A stretch of DNA of 43,178 bases from Bacteroidales bacterium (GCA_900767075.1 CAAFXX010000387.1:1-43178), one strand, 5' to 3'. Positions 7,680 through 17,980 are shown, counted from the stretch's first letter. The notes: generated from the sequence alone by a model not told the origin. Numbers and translations are program-made.

Positions 7680-10600
7680 ATGAAACGAATTCACTTAATC
7701 TTAGCCTCGATCACGGCTTTATTCGCGGCGTCGGCTACGGCTGCCGACGTAGAACCGCCCAGGATCACTGATCTTCATGGGCTTTATCACAAGCTTTCCG
7801 ACAACGGAAAATGGGCCGTCAGCGAGAAAGGAAGCGAGACCGACGGTTCGATTGAACCGTCAGGCGGCACGCTTATCAATCTTGAGACGATGACCACCAT
7901 CGACCTGCCTGCCGCCGACGGTGTGGCAAGAGTCGGCGACGTAACAGACAACGGTTCCGTAGTCGGAATGCATGCCTTTAAACCCGCCTTCTGGAGCAGT
8001 GCCGAAGGATGGGTGGAACTTCCCACCCCAAAAGGATTCAGGAGTGGCTATCTCTCCAGCGTCACACCCGATGGAAAATTGGCAGTCGGCTATGTGACCG
8101 ACGACACCAACATCTATCAGGACTCACCGGTTCTCTACGATCTCGAGAAACGCGTTGCCGTGGATATGCCCAATCTGCCGACCCTCGACATGAATCATGA
8201 GAACATGCACCAGATGAGGGCTGTCGAGATATCGTCCGACGGACGATACATTCTCTGCAACATGTCGTTCAGCTACGTTATGCCCACCCATCTCTGCAGC
8301 TTCGTGTATGACCGCGAGAATTCTTCATATAAAATGATCGGTTTTACGGAAGACGACAAAAATCCCTGGAAACCGGACGTAGAAAACGTACTTTACGTCG
8401 ACTCTCCCTGTATGAGCACCAACGGTCAATGGATCGGAGGCTCCGCTTACATAGTCGAGCCGGCACAGGGCTCCGAATTCGGGAATGAATATACGGCGGC
8501 ATTCCGCTATGAAGTGGCTACAGGAAAATTTGAAGTGTTCAGCAAGGCAGGTGAGTCAGACCATATGGGCTGTCTCATTCTCAATGACGGGACTCTCATC
8601 ACCGGCAACCCGGCAGTCAATCCCTACAGATTCGCCAATATACGCTACGGCGACTATTACATTCCCCTCGAAAACATCCTCAGACAGATTTACGGCATCA
8701 ACTTCGAGGCCACAACAGGATTCCAGAACACAGGAACCGCTTATTACGCATCGGCCGACGGCCTTACAATGATTTTCGGTCCGAATCCCGAAAACTCCTA
8801 TGTAATCCGATTCAATGAACCTGTAGCCGATGCAGCCTCCAAGGTGAACCTTCTCTCGAGTTATACCGTGAATCCTCCGCAAAACTCCATCATGACGCGC
8901 CTCGGCTCATTCACCATCACTTTTGACCGTGATGTTGAAATCAACGGAAGCGCCTCGGCGATCAAGTGCCTTAAAGAAGACGGCACAGACACCGGATGGA
9001 CGCCTCTTTCGAGCGGCGGATGGATCGCCGACGGGCATCGCGTAACACTCGCATACCGCGGACGCGACCTCGAGGAAGGACAGAAATACACCATAACCAT
9101 ACCGGAGGGGCGCATCCGTATCAAAGGCGACAACCGGAAGGTATCGCCCGAAATAAAGATCAGTTTCACAGGTCGTGCTAACGAGCCTGTGAAAATCACC
9201 GCGGCAAATCCGGAGGACGGGGCTTCGGTAGCAGGCTTCGACCTCACCACCAACCCGCTCCTGCTCACCTTCAACGCCAACCTAAAGCTTACCGAAGGAG
9301 CGAAAGGTTATCTCTGGCGCACCGGGGAAGACTCCCCCTTCTGCGACATGACCCTCCTCTGCGCCAATAACCAGATGCTCGCATATCCTATCTCGGCACA
9401 GCACCTCTACAACGGCACCGAATACAAAGTGGTGATTCCGGCAGGATCTGTAACAGACATTTCCGGCGCCGGCGCAAACGAGGAGATAACCCTCACCTAT
9501 AAAGGTTCATACGTGCGTGTACTCTCACCTGACGATAAATATATCTTCAAGTCGGACTGCAGCGATTTAGACGATTTCATCTTCTACGACGGCGACAAGC
9601 TGCAGCCTGCCAACTCCATTGCGGCGATGGGATTCACAAAAGACACTCCCTGGTGGTTCGTACGCGAATCCGAGACGAGCACCGATATGGCTCTCGCGGC
9701 ACACTCGATGTTCGCGAACGGAGGCACCTCCGACGACTGGATGTCGACTCCCCAGCTCTTTATCCCCGACGCCGACTGCTATCTGACATTCGATGCCCAG
9801 AGCTATCTCAACAGCAAGACCGATTACCTGAAGGTATATGTATATGCGAATTCGGATGTCTACAACACATTCAACAAATCAATTGTCGACAAAATCCTCG
9901 CCGAGGGCACACTCGTCTTCAACGACCGACTCTCGCCGGGCTCCAGCGAAGAGAATCTCTCAGGCGACTGGCGCAATGTAAATATCCCTCTCGGTGATTT
10001 CGCCGGCAAGGATGTATATATTGCCTTCGTGAACAACAACACCGACGGTTCGATGGTTATCATCGACAATATCAACGTAATACACGACCTGCGGTTCCTC
10101 ACCACGTTCCTCCACAACGACCGCGTGGTGGCTAAGGAAAGTGCCGACATTCAGGGTGTGATAACAATCACCTCCGAAATCGACAGATATAAAAACATAT
10201 CTCTCGTGCTGAAGGACGGCGAGGGCAAAGAGCTCGACCGCATAGAAGAAACCGGCATCGACCTTGCCAAGGGCTCCACATATCCATTCACATTCGGGCA
10301 TCAGCTCCCGCTCACTATAGGCGAGGCGACTCCATATTCGGTAGAAATCACTCTCGATGACTACAAGTCGACTGTCAACGGCACCATACGCTGCCTGAGT
10401 TTCCAGCCCGCTAAAAATGTCGTGCTCGAAGAATTCTCAGGTCGTGAATGCCCGAATTGTCCTCTCGGCATAATCGCCGCAGAGAATCTCGAGAAAATCT
10501 ACGGCGACGCCGTCATTCCCATCGTGCTTCGCACATATCAGTCAGACCCGCTCGGAAACGGCATGGGCAGCTATACCTCGTTCCTCGGACTTTCGGCAGC

Positions 10601-11414
10601 TCCTTCCGGACGTATAAACCGCGGCGACATCGTCTTCCCCATGGACAGGAACGATAACGATTACATGTTCAGCGGCGAGAACAGCGACACATGGCTTGAT
10701 GTCGTTCGCAAGGAAATGGCATCGCCTGCCGACGCAGAAATCGCTTTCTCATCGGCATACGACAGGAATGCCAATGCCGCCAACGTGTCGGCGACCGTAC
10801 GCAGTGCCCTCAATATAGCCAATTCCCCCCTCAATGTCTTCGCAGTTGTGGTTGAGGACGGTCTTGAGACCTGGCAGCAGAGCAATGTATATCCTTACGA
10901 TGATCCTGACCTCGGTGATTTCGGAAAGGATGGGGCTTACGGCAGCGCATTCATCATGAATCTTATTGTCAACGACATCGCACGCACAGCCTATGGCCTT
11001 ACGTTCAACGGCACCGGAGGCCTTATACCCTCCACTATGAAAGCGGGCGAAAGCTACAGCACATCTTTCAGCATTCCTCTGCCCGAAACCGTGAAGGACG
11101 CCGATAAATGCAAGGTTATAGTCATGCTTATCGATCCCGGAACGGGCCGTGTGATCAATGCCAACCGATGCCCTATCAACGGTCAGACCTCTTCGGTATC
11201 CGATATCGAGATGTCGGGAGCCAAGCCTGAGATTAAAACCGAAGGCGGCAACATCCTCGCTCACGGATGCGCAATCAGCGCTTATGCACTCGACGGCACA
11301 ATGCTCGGTTACTCTTCTACGGGCTCCCTCAGCCTCAATGGCTACGAAGGTGTGGTAATCGTTAAGGCTACCGCAGCCGACGGCGCATCGACCACAGCAA
11401 AGGTGGTTATGTAA
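7680..11414 (+). CDS. Large secreted multidomain protein with Omp28/thioredoxin-like module and T9SS-like tail
   Basis: A 1,244-residue secreted protein. The start is set at the ATG giving the signal peptide MKRIHLILASITALFAASATA; the frame opens 13 codons earlier at a TTG. Visible order: a repeat region with HAF/propeller-like units such as GKWAVSE, DGKLAVGYV and NGQWIGGSAY (about 24-385); two Ig-like Big_5-type domains (about 395-500 and 505-610; ITFDRDVEI, YTITIPEGRI); a cleaved-adhesin/choice-of-anchor-like beta domain (about 620-800); an Omp28-like thioredoxin-fold domain (from about 905) with Cys924 and Cys927 in EEFSGRECPNCPLG; and a C-terminal sorting-like tail (ISAYALDGTML, then TTAKVVM). 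It is likely exported by type IX secretion to the cell surface. The biological ligand is unknown. The CxxC pair could be redox-active or structural. Confidence 0.85.
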   Translation: MKRIHLILASITALFAASATAADVEPPRITDLHGLYHKLSDNGKWAVSEKGSETDGSIEPSGGTLINLETMTTIDLPAADGVARVGDVTDNGSVVGMHAFKPAFWSSAEGWVELPTPKGFRSGYLSSVTPDGKLAVGYVTDDTNIYQDSPVLYDLEKRVAVDMPNLPTLDMNHENMHQMRAVEISSDGRYILCNMSFSYVMPTHLCSFVYDRENSSYKMIGFTEDDKNPWKPDVENVLYVDSPCMSTNGQWIGGSAYIVEPAQGSEFGNEYTAAFRYEVATGKFEVFSKAGESDHMGCLILNDGTLITGNPAVNPYRFANIRYGDYYIPLENILRQIYGINFEATTGFQNTGTAYYASADGLTMIFGPNPENSYVIRFNEPVADAASKVNLLSSYTVNPPQNSIMTRLGSFTITFDRDVEINGSASAIKCLKEDGTDTGWTPLSSGGWIADGHRVTLAYRGRDLEEGQKYTITIPEGRIRIKGDNRKVSPEIKISFTGRANEPVKITAANPEDGASVAGFDLTTNPLLLTFNANLKLTEGAKGYLWRTGEDSPFCDMTLLCANNQMLAYPISAQHLYNGTEYKVVIPAGSVTDISGAGANEEITLTYKGSYVRVLSPDDKYIFKSDCSDLDDFIFYDGDKLQPANSIAAMGFTKDTPWWFVRESETSTDMALAAHSMFANGGTSDDWMSTPQLFIPDADCYLTFDAQSYLNSKTDYLKVYVYANSDVYNTFNKSIVDKILAEGTLVFNDRLSPGSSEENLSGDWRNVNIPLGDFAGKDVYIAFVNNNTDGSMVIIDNINVIHDLRFLTTFLHNDRVVAKESADIQGVITITSEIDRYKNISLVLKDGEGKELDRIEETGIDLAKGSTYPFTFGHQLPLTIGEATPYSVEITLDDYKSTVNGTIRCLSFQPAKNVVLEEFSGRECPNCPLGIIAAENLEKIYGDAVIPIVLRTYQSDPLGNGMGSYTSFLGLSAAPSGRINRGDIVFPMDRNDNDYMFSGENSDTWLDVVRKEMASPADAEIAFSSAYDRNANAANVSATVRSALNIANSPLNVFAVVVEDGLETWQQSNVYPYDDPDLGDFGKDGAYGSAFIMNLIVNDIARTAYGLTFNGTGGLIPSTMKAGESYSTSFSIPLPETVKDADKCKVIVMLIDPGTGRVINANRCPINGQTSSVSDIEMSGAKPEIKTEGGNILAHGCAISAYALDGTMLGYSSTGSLSLNGYEGVVIVKATAADGASTTAKVVM

Positions 11415-11473
11415 TGACAGTCCGTCGAGAAGGCTCAATCCTTAAAAGGAAATTTTCATTATACCCAGATATC

Positions 11474-11500
11474 CCTGGCGGCGCCGGCAACGCCGCCGGG
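11474..11500 (+). other. Strong intergenic hairpin without a T tract
   Basis: CCTGGCGGCG (11474-11483) pairs with CGCCGCCGGG (11491-11500) around loop CCGGCAA. No T run follows, so it does not look like a normal terminator. It lies 60 bp after one secreted-protein gene and 43 bp before the next. It may be an mRNA-stabilising or processing element, or a structured leader for the gene at 11543. Confidence 0.5.
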
Positions 11501-11542
11501 GAACCAAAAACAAATATTTATTATTAACTAACTTTACAGCAA

Positions 11543-14500
11543 ATGAGAAAACTATTTACAGACGGGTTCGGGCTCTATACCGGATTCCTGCTTCTCGTTG
11601 CCCTGATCATCTGCGGCTCGGCTTCTGCCAAAGCAGCCGAGACTGTAGATTTAGGAGTAATCGAGTTCGGGAAGAAATATGACCTTCCCCAATTTCAGGA
11701 CGTCATCGGGACAATCGTCATCCCTGCCGACGCTCCGACAAATAAGAAAGGCAAGGTTACCTTGAAACAAGAACGAGGCAACGAACTTTACCTTTATTCC
11801 GATCAGGCACATACAAAAAGAATTCAGGATAACCGTGGCTTTAATGACGGAGACGGTGTTTTCCGCTCATATTATGAACTTGAGAAAGGCACGACCTATT
11901 ATCTTGCAGGAGATTTCATAATGTCATCGACTGAAGTAACCTATTATCTTGTAGGTCAGACTGCCGAGCCGCTGACAATACTTACGATGTCGCATGACAA
12001 CAACAGCACCTGGGGACTTACTTCTTCCAAAAAGAACCTCACGATCAAGTTCAATCAGGATGTCGAGATTCCGGCAACAGGACATATCCTCGAATACCTC
12101 GACCGCACAAGCGACCTCACGGTTCAGTCTACAGTCGATGTAACATATAATAAATCGAAAAACGAATTCAACGTCTACGACAAACTCGCAGAACTGATAA
12201 CCGCAGGCGTACTGCTGCCCGGTAACGAATTCACCCTTACCCTCGCCGGCATCAAGTCTCTATCCGGTGCGGCTCCCGAGGAAGCGGATGCCGACGGTAA
12301 TCTCGTATTCACCTATAAGGTTGGTTCAGAGCCTATGGTAAAGGTCAGCGAGAAAATCCCCGCCACATTCCTCTCCTATTTTGCTCCCGGCAATCCGGAG
12401 GGTCAGGTATCACTGACATTCAAGAGCGGAGCCTCAGCGTTCCCCAATATACCCTACAGACTCGGAGAATCCGAAAATACAAAATTTGTCATCGGATACG
12501 GCAACGTCGAAGAAGACGGCAAGTATTACTATAAAGAGCTGCCTGTCAAGATTTCAGAAGACGGCCTTACCATCACCGCCGACCTTTCAGGTGAAATCCG
12601 CACGATTGCGGCGATGTTCCCCACATATCCCGATCTCGAGCCGGAAGGTCAGGTCACACTCGGACTTCTCCATGTAGTCGACCAATATGGCAACCCGGTG
12701 AAAGCCGACAGCGAGCTTAACATCGGCTCTTTCTATTGGGGCATCCCCTACAAGGAGATTAAGCGGGCCAATATTTCAGCTGAATTCAGCCCCTCCAACG
12801 GCAGCACGCTCGAAGGCGTCGACAAAATCGAGGTATATCTCACTCCTATCGACCAATTCTCGTTCACAGGTTTCAAGGTTTCATATAAGGATGGCGACGA
12901 AACCAAGAGCGTGGTTATAACGAAAGGCGACTGCACCGTTTCGGACCAGAATGCAACAGAGGCAACCTATACATTTGCCGTTCCTGCTGAAGTGAAGGGC
13001 AAGAAGAACATAACCGTCACTCTCGACGGACTCGTATGCGAGGACGGCTATGACCACACCACCGATGTGATGGCAACCTACGATGCATTCGTCATCACTT
13101 ATTCAGACCCGACCAATAACTCTGAGCTCAAAGCTCTGGCTGACGGTCAGGTAATCATGATCGAGACCAACTATTCGGAGAAATATCCCGAGATGTACAT
13201 CATGTATCAGATCGAGGACATGAACCCAAAGAACCCCGATCAGGCAATGGTCAAATCCGAGAGCTGGATGACCCGTCAGGACGACGGCTCCTACACCGCT
13301 GCAATTCCACGCGAGCTCACCCTCTTCTCCGGCCACACATATCATGTGGAATTCACGGCATGGGAAAATGAAATGGCTAAAAATTACAAAGAGGCACCCG
13401 TCGGCGAGGCTTATATAACACTGCTGGGTCAGACTGCCCCCTATGTTCCCAGCGATCTCTCTCTTGTAAGCATTACCCCTGCCGAGAACACCACCCTCAC
13501 GGCAGAACAGCGTGAATTTACCCTCACCTTCGACGGCATGGTAAATCTTGATCCTTCAACGACCTTCATTCTTCTGGGTCAGGGCATGACAACGGAATTC
13601 GAATCTATTGTGCCGGTTGATCCCGAAGAACAGGAGGGAAAGAATTATTCTCCCGAATGGAAACTCACGGTTTCCGAATCATTCATGAGCTCACTTACCG
13701 CATCGCTGATGTTCTCGGTAGTCGCCACCGACATGGAGGGGCGCCGCGTACAGGGAAATCTTGGAGAAGACGATCAGTCCTACTTCCTGTTTGAATACGA
13801 AGTCGCATCCCAGTATGCCGAGTATGAGCTTAAGGCAGTAGGCGAAGAACCTCTCGCTAAAGTGAAGGAATTCACTGCTTCAAACGATCGCGGCATCAAC
13901 TATTCGTATTATCTGCCTTATAACGCCGCTTATGTGGTGAACAAGGAGCGCGCCATCGTTGCCTATGTCGAGAATGTGATACTTCCGGAAGTCGGAGACG
14001 ACGAAAAACGGGCTAACTGCACTCTCGTCCTCGATAAGGAGATAACCGAAGCCGGTGAGTATTCCCTCATAGTTCCCAAGGATTATTTCATTATCGGCGA
14101 ACAGTTCGATTCGCAGAATTCAGCGGAAATGAGCTATGAGTTCACGGTATTCGGTGGAGCCGTAGCATTCAACGTGGCATTCACGCCTCAGGAAGGAAAC
14201 GTCACATCGCTTCCCAAAGAGATTTTGATGATGTTCCGCGACTATACAACCTTCGGACTTGGCAGCGGCCACGGCACGCTGGTCATTGACGGCGGCGAAC
14301 CCATCGTTCTTCCAGACGTCGCATATTCAGATGACGCTGAAAATATTGGCATCATAACTCTGCCGCAGGAATACACCGAAGCCGGCACATATACCGTAAC
14401 ATTCCCCGCCGGATGTTTCAATCTTGGCGACAATGGCGAGACTTCACCTGAATTCAGCGCCACATGGACCATCCTGGGAGCAGAGCAGTTCAACGTCACC

Positions 14501-14947
14501 ACAGACCCGGCACAGGGCAACGTGACTTCACTCAAGGAGATCCTCATCACATTCATGGATTATTCGGAGGCAGCGTTGTCGTCCGGCAAAGCCACACTTA
14601 CCATAAATGGAGGCACTCCCGTCAATCTTCCGGATGCAGGAGTCGGAGCCGGCTGGAACCAGATGATCCAGTATCTCGACCAAGAATATACGGCAGACGG
14701 CACTTATGTCATCACCTTCCCCGCCGGCTACTTCAATCTTGATTCCGAAACATCGCCTGAATTCTCCCTCACATATACAATCGGCGATCCGTCGGCTGTA
14801 ACAGGAATCCAGATTGCCGACGACGGACGTTACCACGTCTACACAATCGACGGCGTAGAGGCACTCGACACAGACAACGCTGCGGATCTCCGCTCGCTCG
14901 CACCGGGTCTCTATATCATCAACAACGTCAAGATCTGCATAAAATAA
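11543..14947 (+). CDS. Secreted Ig-like repeat protein with T9SS-like tail
   Basis: A 1,134-residue protein with a signal peptide (hydrophobic GFLLLVALIICGSASA, cleaved near residue 32). The body reads as a series of bacterial Ig-like (Big_5/SbsA-type) beta domains: segments such as NLTIKFNQDVEIPA, LTPIDQFSFTGFKVSY and REFTLTFDGMVNL are characteristic strand pairs. The last third has two clear tandem repeats of about 105 residues (from about 875 and 985), each with GNVTSL, KEIL, a DY motif, GGxP, LPD, TVTFPAG or VITFPAG, and TSPEFS. The chain ends in a sorting-like tail (YHVYTIDGVEAL, then SLAPGLYIINNVKICIK). No enzyme motif was found; it is probably a surface adhesin or structural protein. 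It ends at a strong terminator. Confidence 0.85.
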   Translation: MRKLFTDGFGLYTGFLLLVALIICGSASAKAAETVDLGVIEFGKKYDLPQFQDVIGTIVIPADAPTNKKGKVTLKQERGNELYLYSDQAHTKRIQDNRGFNDGDGVFRSYYELEKGTTYYLAGDFIMSSTEVTYYLVGQTAEPLTILTMSHDNNSTWGLTSSKKNLTIKFNQDVEIPATGHILEYLDRTSDLTVQSTVDVTYNKSKNEFNVYDKLAELITAGVLLPGNEFTLTLAGIKSLSGAAPEEADADGNLVFTYKVGSEPMVKVSEKIPATFLSYFAPGNPEGQVSLTFKSGASAFPNIPYRLGESENTKFVIGYGNVEEDGKYYYKELPVKISEDGLTITADLSGEIRTIAAMFPTYPDLEPEGQVTLGLLHVVDQYGNPVKADSELNIGSFYWGIPYKEIKRANISAEFSPSNGSTLEGVDKIEVYLTPIDQFSFTGFKVSYKDGDETKSVVITKGDCTVSDQNATEATYTFAVPAEVKGKKNITVTLDGLVCEDGYDHTTDVMATYDAFVITYSDPTNNSELKALADGQVIMIETNYSEKYPEMYIMYQIEDMNPKNPDQAMVKSESWMTRQDDGSYTAAIPRELTLFSGHTYHVEFTAWENEMAKNYKEAPVGEAYITLLGQTAPYVPSDLSLVSITPAENTTLTAEQREFTLTFDGMVNLDPSTTFILLGQGMTTEFESIVPVDPEEQEGKNYSPEWKLTVSESFMSSLTASLMFSVVATDMEGRRVQGNLGEDDQSYFLFEYEVASQYAEYELKAVGEEPLAKVKEFTASNDRGINYSYYLPYNAAYVVNKERAIVAYVENVILPEVGDDEKRANCTLVLDKEITEAGEYSLIVPKDYFIIGEQFDSQNSAEMSYEFTVFGGAVAFNVAFTPQEGNVTSLPKEILMMFRDYTTFGLGSGHGTLVIDGGEPIVLPDVAYSDDAENIGIITLPQEYTEAGTYTVTFPAGCFNLGDNGETSPEFSATWTILGAEQFNVTTDPAQGNVTSLKEILITFMDYSEAALSSGKATLTINGGTPVNLPDAGVGAGWNQMIQYLDQEYTADGTYVITFPAGYFNLDSETSPEFSLTYTIGDPSAVTGIQIADDGRYHVYTIDGVEALDTDNAADLRSLAPGLYIINNVKICIK

Positions 14948-14970
14948 CCTTCCTCCTTATACAAAAAAAG

Positions 14971-15000
14971 ACGCGGACGTCAATCGCCCGCGTTTTTTTT
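14971..15000 (+). terminator. Rho-independent terminator after the Ig-like repeat gene
   Basis: ACGCGG (14971-14976) pairs with CCGCGT (14988-14993), followed by T14993-T15000. An A run at 14963-14969 faces the T run, so the structure can also terminate transcription from the minus strand. It starts 23 bp after the stop codon. Confidence 0.85.
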
Positions 15001-15047
15001 ATTCCCCATGACCAACGGCAAGACACTCCCTGACGGCTTAAAGAAGC

Positions 15048-15077
15048 GCGCCCGCCTCAAGGAATTGAAGCGGGCGC
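15048..15077 (-). terminator. Terminator of the xylBA operon
   Basis: GCGCCCGC (15048-15055) pairs with GCGGGCGC (15070-15077), and the loop itself contains TCAA/TTGA pairing. Read on the minus strand, the hairpin is followed by GCTTCTTT. It starts 23 bp beyond the xylA stop and faces the convergent terminator at 14971-15000. Confidence 0.75.
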
Positions 15078-15100
15078 ATATCGTTTTACAGGGGCGTTAA

Positions 15101-16420
15101 TCAGCAATACATATTGATGATAGCCTCGTAAAGTTCCTGTTTGCCGGAAGTCTGAGCGGGTTCGCCCTGAGTCTTGGCGTAGGCGACAACGTCCTCAAGG
15201 CTAAGGGCTCCATCCTCGAATTTCTTGCCCTCGCCGGAATTGAAGCTTGCATAACGGTCGGCGAGCATCTGCCTGTAAGGAGATTTCTCAAGCACTTCGG
15301 CTGCGCAGAGAAGGGCGCGTGCCATGGCATCCATACCGGCGATGTGGGCGATGAAGATATCCTCGAGATCGGTCGAATTACGGCGTGTCTTGGCGTCGAA
15401 GTTAGTGCCGCCGTTGCCGAGGCCGCCGTTGCGGATAATCTGCATCATTGCCTGTGTCAGCTCATAGTTGTCGATCGGGAACTGATCGGTGTCCCAGCCG
15501 TTCTGATAGTCGCCTCGGTTGGCGTCGATAGAACCGAGCATGCCGTTGTCGACAGCCACGCAGAGCTCGTGCTCGAAAGTGTGTCCTGCCAGGGTGGCAT
15601 GGTTTACCTCGATGTTAACCTTGAAATCCTTGTCGAGATCATGGGCCTTGAGGAAGCCTATCACAGTCTCTGTGTCGACGTCGTACTGATGCTTGGAAGG
15701 CTCCATGGGCTTGGGTTCGATGAGGAACGTACCCTTGAATCCGTTGGCACGTGCATAGTCGCGGGCGATGGTCAGCATAGTTGCAAGATGTTCTTTCTCG
15801 CGCTTCTGGTCAGTGTTGAGAAGGCTCATATAGCCCTCGCGGCCGCCCCAGAACACATAGTTTGTACCGCCGAGGGCGATTGTAGCGTCGATGGCGTTCT
15901 TGATCTGAACGGCAGCGCGTGCCACAACGTCGAAATCGGGGTTCGTGGCGGCGCCGTTCATATAGCGGGCGTTGCCGAATACGTTTGCGGTGCCCCAGAG
16001 GTTCTTGATGCCCGTAGCCGCCATCTTCTCCTTGAGATAAGCCGTGATCTCATGCATGCGAGCCTCATAATCGGCGATATCCTCGCCGAGGTCACCCACG
16101 AGGTCGGTGTCATGGAAGCAGAAATACTCGATGCCGAGCTTCTGCATGATCTCGAAGCCAGCGTCTGCCTTCTGCTTTGCAATCGTCATTGCATCGGGGC
16201 CGTCGTTCCAGGGGAACTTCTTTGTGCCGCCGCCGAACTGGTCGCCGCCTTCAGCGCAAAGTGTGTGCCACCATGCCATCGCGAACTTGAGCCATTCTTT
16301 CATCGGTTTGCCGAGCACTACGCGCTCTGCATCATAATAACGGTATGCCATGGGATTATAGCTGCCGGTGCCTTCGAATTTGATTTTTCCTACGTTAGGA
16401 AAATATTCCTTTACTGCCAT
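15101..16420 (-). CDS. xylA: Xylose isomerase
   Basis: Converts D-xylose to D-xylulose (TIM-barrel, two divalent metals; cytosolic). The 439-residue length is that of the longer class II enzymes. Visible motifs are FCFHDTDLV with catalytic His103 and Asp106, the glycine-rich GGTNYVFWGGREGY, the metal-ligand strand FLIEPKPMEPSKHQYD, NIEVNHATLAGHTFEHEL, and GSIDANRGD. It is second in a two-gene operon, 75 bp behind xylB, and is followed by a clear terminator. No dedicated xylose transporter lies in the window, so uptake must be encoded elsewhere. Assignment is very secure. Confidence 0.98.
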   Translation of the reverse strand: MAVKEYFPNVGKIKFEGTGSYNPMAYRYYDAERVVLGKPMKEWLKFAMAWWHTLCAEGGDQFGGGTKKFPWNDGPDAMTIAKQKADAGFEIMQKLGIEYFCFHDTDLVGDLGEDIADYEARMHEITAYLKEKMAATGIKNLWGTANVFGNARYMNGAATNPDFDVVARAAVQIKNAIDATIALGGTNYVFWGGREGYMSLLNTDQKREKEHLATMLTIARDYARANGFKGTFLIEPKPMEPSKHQYDVDTETVIGFLKAHDLDKDFKVNIEVNHATLAGHTFEHELCVAVDNGMLGSIDANRGDYQNGWDTDQFPIDNYELTQAMMQIIRNGGLGNGGTNFDAKTRRNSTDLEDIFIAHIAGMDAMARALLCAAEVLEKSPYRQMLADRYASFNSGEGKKFEDGALSLEDVVAYAKTQGEPAQTSGKQELYEAIINMYC

Positions 16421-16495
16421 AATAATATTTTTAGGTTTTAAAGTTCGTTCTTATTGTGATTTTTCATAATTAATCAAGTTGCCGCAACCGTCGGG

Positions 16496-17980
16496 TCAAT
16501 CACCGAGCTCGCTGAGCAGGGTTTCCTTCCAGCGGGCGTAAGCCTCGAGATAAGGAGTGCGGTCTGCCGCCGGTGCAATTTCAGAAATGGTCTTCAGGGA
16601 AGCGAACGCCTCCTTGTTGTCCTTATAATAACCGAGACCGATGCCTGCGCCTTTTGCCGCGCCCACGGCTCCATCGGTATCGACAAGCCTGATCGTGGCT
16701 CCCGAGACTCCGGCGAGCGTGTCACGGAAAATAGGACTCAGGAACATGTTTGCATGACCGGCATGAATGGTGTCGATGCGCATTCCCATCTCCTTCATGA
16801 TCTCCATGCCGTAATAGAACGAGAATACGATTCCCTCCTGCTCGGCGCGGATTATATGGTCGCGGTTATGTATGTTGAAGTTTATGCCGTGGAACGAGCA
16901 GCCGATCTGACGGTTCTCAAGCACACGCTCGGCGCCGTTGCCGAAAGGAAGCACCGTCACGCCGGCGCTTCCGACAGGAGCTTTGGCGGCAAGTTCGTTC
17001 ATTTCTGCATAGGAAACTCCCGGACAGATATTGCGGTGTACCCAGGAATTGAGTATTCCGGTACCGCTGATACAGGTCATCACGCCGATACGTGGAGCCT
17101 CGGCGGTATGATTCACATGGGCGAAATTATTGACGCGTGAACGGGGGTCATAGTCAACAGTTCCGTTTATACCGTATACGACACCCGACGTGCCTGCCGT
17201 CGATGCGACCTCTCCCGGTTCGAATACGTTAAGCGACAATGCGTTGTTAGGCTGGTCGCCCGCACGGTATGTGACAGGTGTGCCCTCCGCGAGGCCGAAA
17301 GCCTCGGCGGCTTCACGGGTGAGATGACCTTGGTCGGAAAAGGTGGGCTTGATCTCGGGGAGCATCGAGAGGTCAAATCCGAAATAATCCATCATGAATG
17401 CGGCCGGACCGTTCTCCTTGAAATCCCAGAGCATATATTCCGAAAGACCCTCGGGATTGGTGCAGATCTCGCCGGTGAGGCGCATGGCGAGATAATCGCC
17501 AGGGAGCATTATTTTCCATATACGGGCAAACAGCTCCGGCTCGTTTTCCTTCATCCATGCCAGCTTCGTGGCGGTGAAGTTGCCGGGCTGATTGAGCAGA
17601 TGAGGCAGGCACTTTTCGGCGCCGACCTCGGCAAGAGCCTTCTCGCCGTATGGCACGCCGCGTGAGTCGCACCAGATGATGGCGTCGCGGATCACGCGAC
17701 GGTCGCGGTCGATCGCCACAAGACCATGCATCTGATAGCTGATGCCGATAGCCTTGACATCGGAGGGAGCGAGACCCGATTTAGCCATACATGACTCAAC
17801 CGCAAGACGCGCATATTCAACCCAGCTTTCTGGATCCTGCTCCGCCCATCCGGGTTTCAGAGCCTTGATAGGTGCTTCGCTTTTAGGGAAGAAATCCGAT
17901 GCCACGCATTTGCCGCTCTCGGCTTCGACCAATGCAGCTTTAACCGAAGAGCTGCCGACGTCCAATCCTAATAAATACAT
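16496..17980 (-). CDS. xylB: Xylulokinase
   Basis: FGGY-family sugar kinase that phosphorylates D-xylulose to xylulose 5-phosphate, feeding the pentose phosphate pathway. The 494-residue product has the N-terminal ATPase-fold motif LGLDVGSSSVKAALVE, the substrate region GISYQMHGLVAIDRD with IWCDSRG, and the second-lobe signatures AGTSGVVYGI and CISGTGILNSW plus GGA/DGAVGAAKGAG near the C-terminus. It comes before xylA in the same transcript. Pairing with xylA makes xylulose by far the most likely substrate. The regulatory region lies at 17981-18458. Confidence 0.97.
   Translation of the reverse strand: MYLLGLDVGSSSVKAALVEAESGKCVASDFFPKSEAPIKALKPGWAEQDPESWVEYARLAVESCMAKSGLAPSDVKAIGISYQMHGLVAIDRDRRVIRDAIIWCDSRGVPYGEKALAEVGAEKCLPHLLNQPGNFTATKLAWMKENEPELFARIWKIMLPGDYLAMRLTGEICTNPEGLSEYMLWDFKENGPAAFMMDYFGFDLSMLPEIKPTFSDQGHLTREAAEAFGLAEGTPVTYRAGDQPNNALSLNVFEPGEVASTAGTSGVVYGINGTVDYDPRSRVNNFAHVNHTAEAPRIGVMTCISGTGILNSWVHRNICPGVSYAEMNELAAKAPVGSAGVTVLPFGNGAERVLENRQIGCSFHGINFNIHNRDHIIRAEQEGIVFSFYYGMEIMKEMGMRIDTIHAGHANMFLSPIFRDTLAGVSGATIRLVDTDGAVGAAKGAGIGLGYYKDNKEAFASLKTISEIAPAADRTPYLEAYARWKETLLSELGD

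Noticed and set aside
15344..16441. A 365-codon open frame on the plus strand, fully overlapping xylA
   Set aside because: It is the antisense of a certain xylA gene; the translation has no known motif and mirrors the codon bias of xylA. No promoter or signal supports it.
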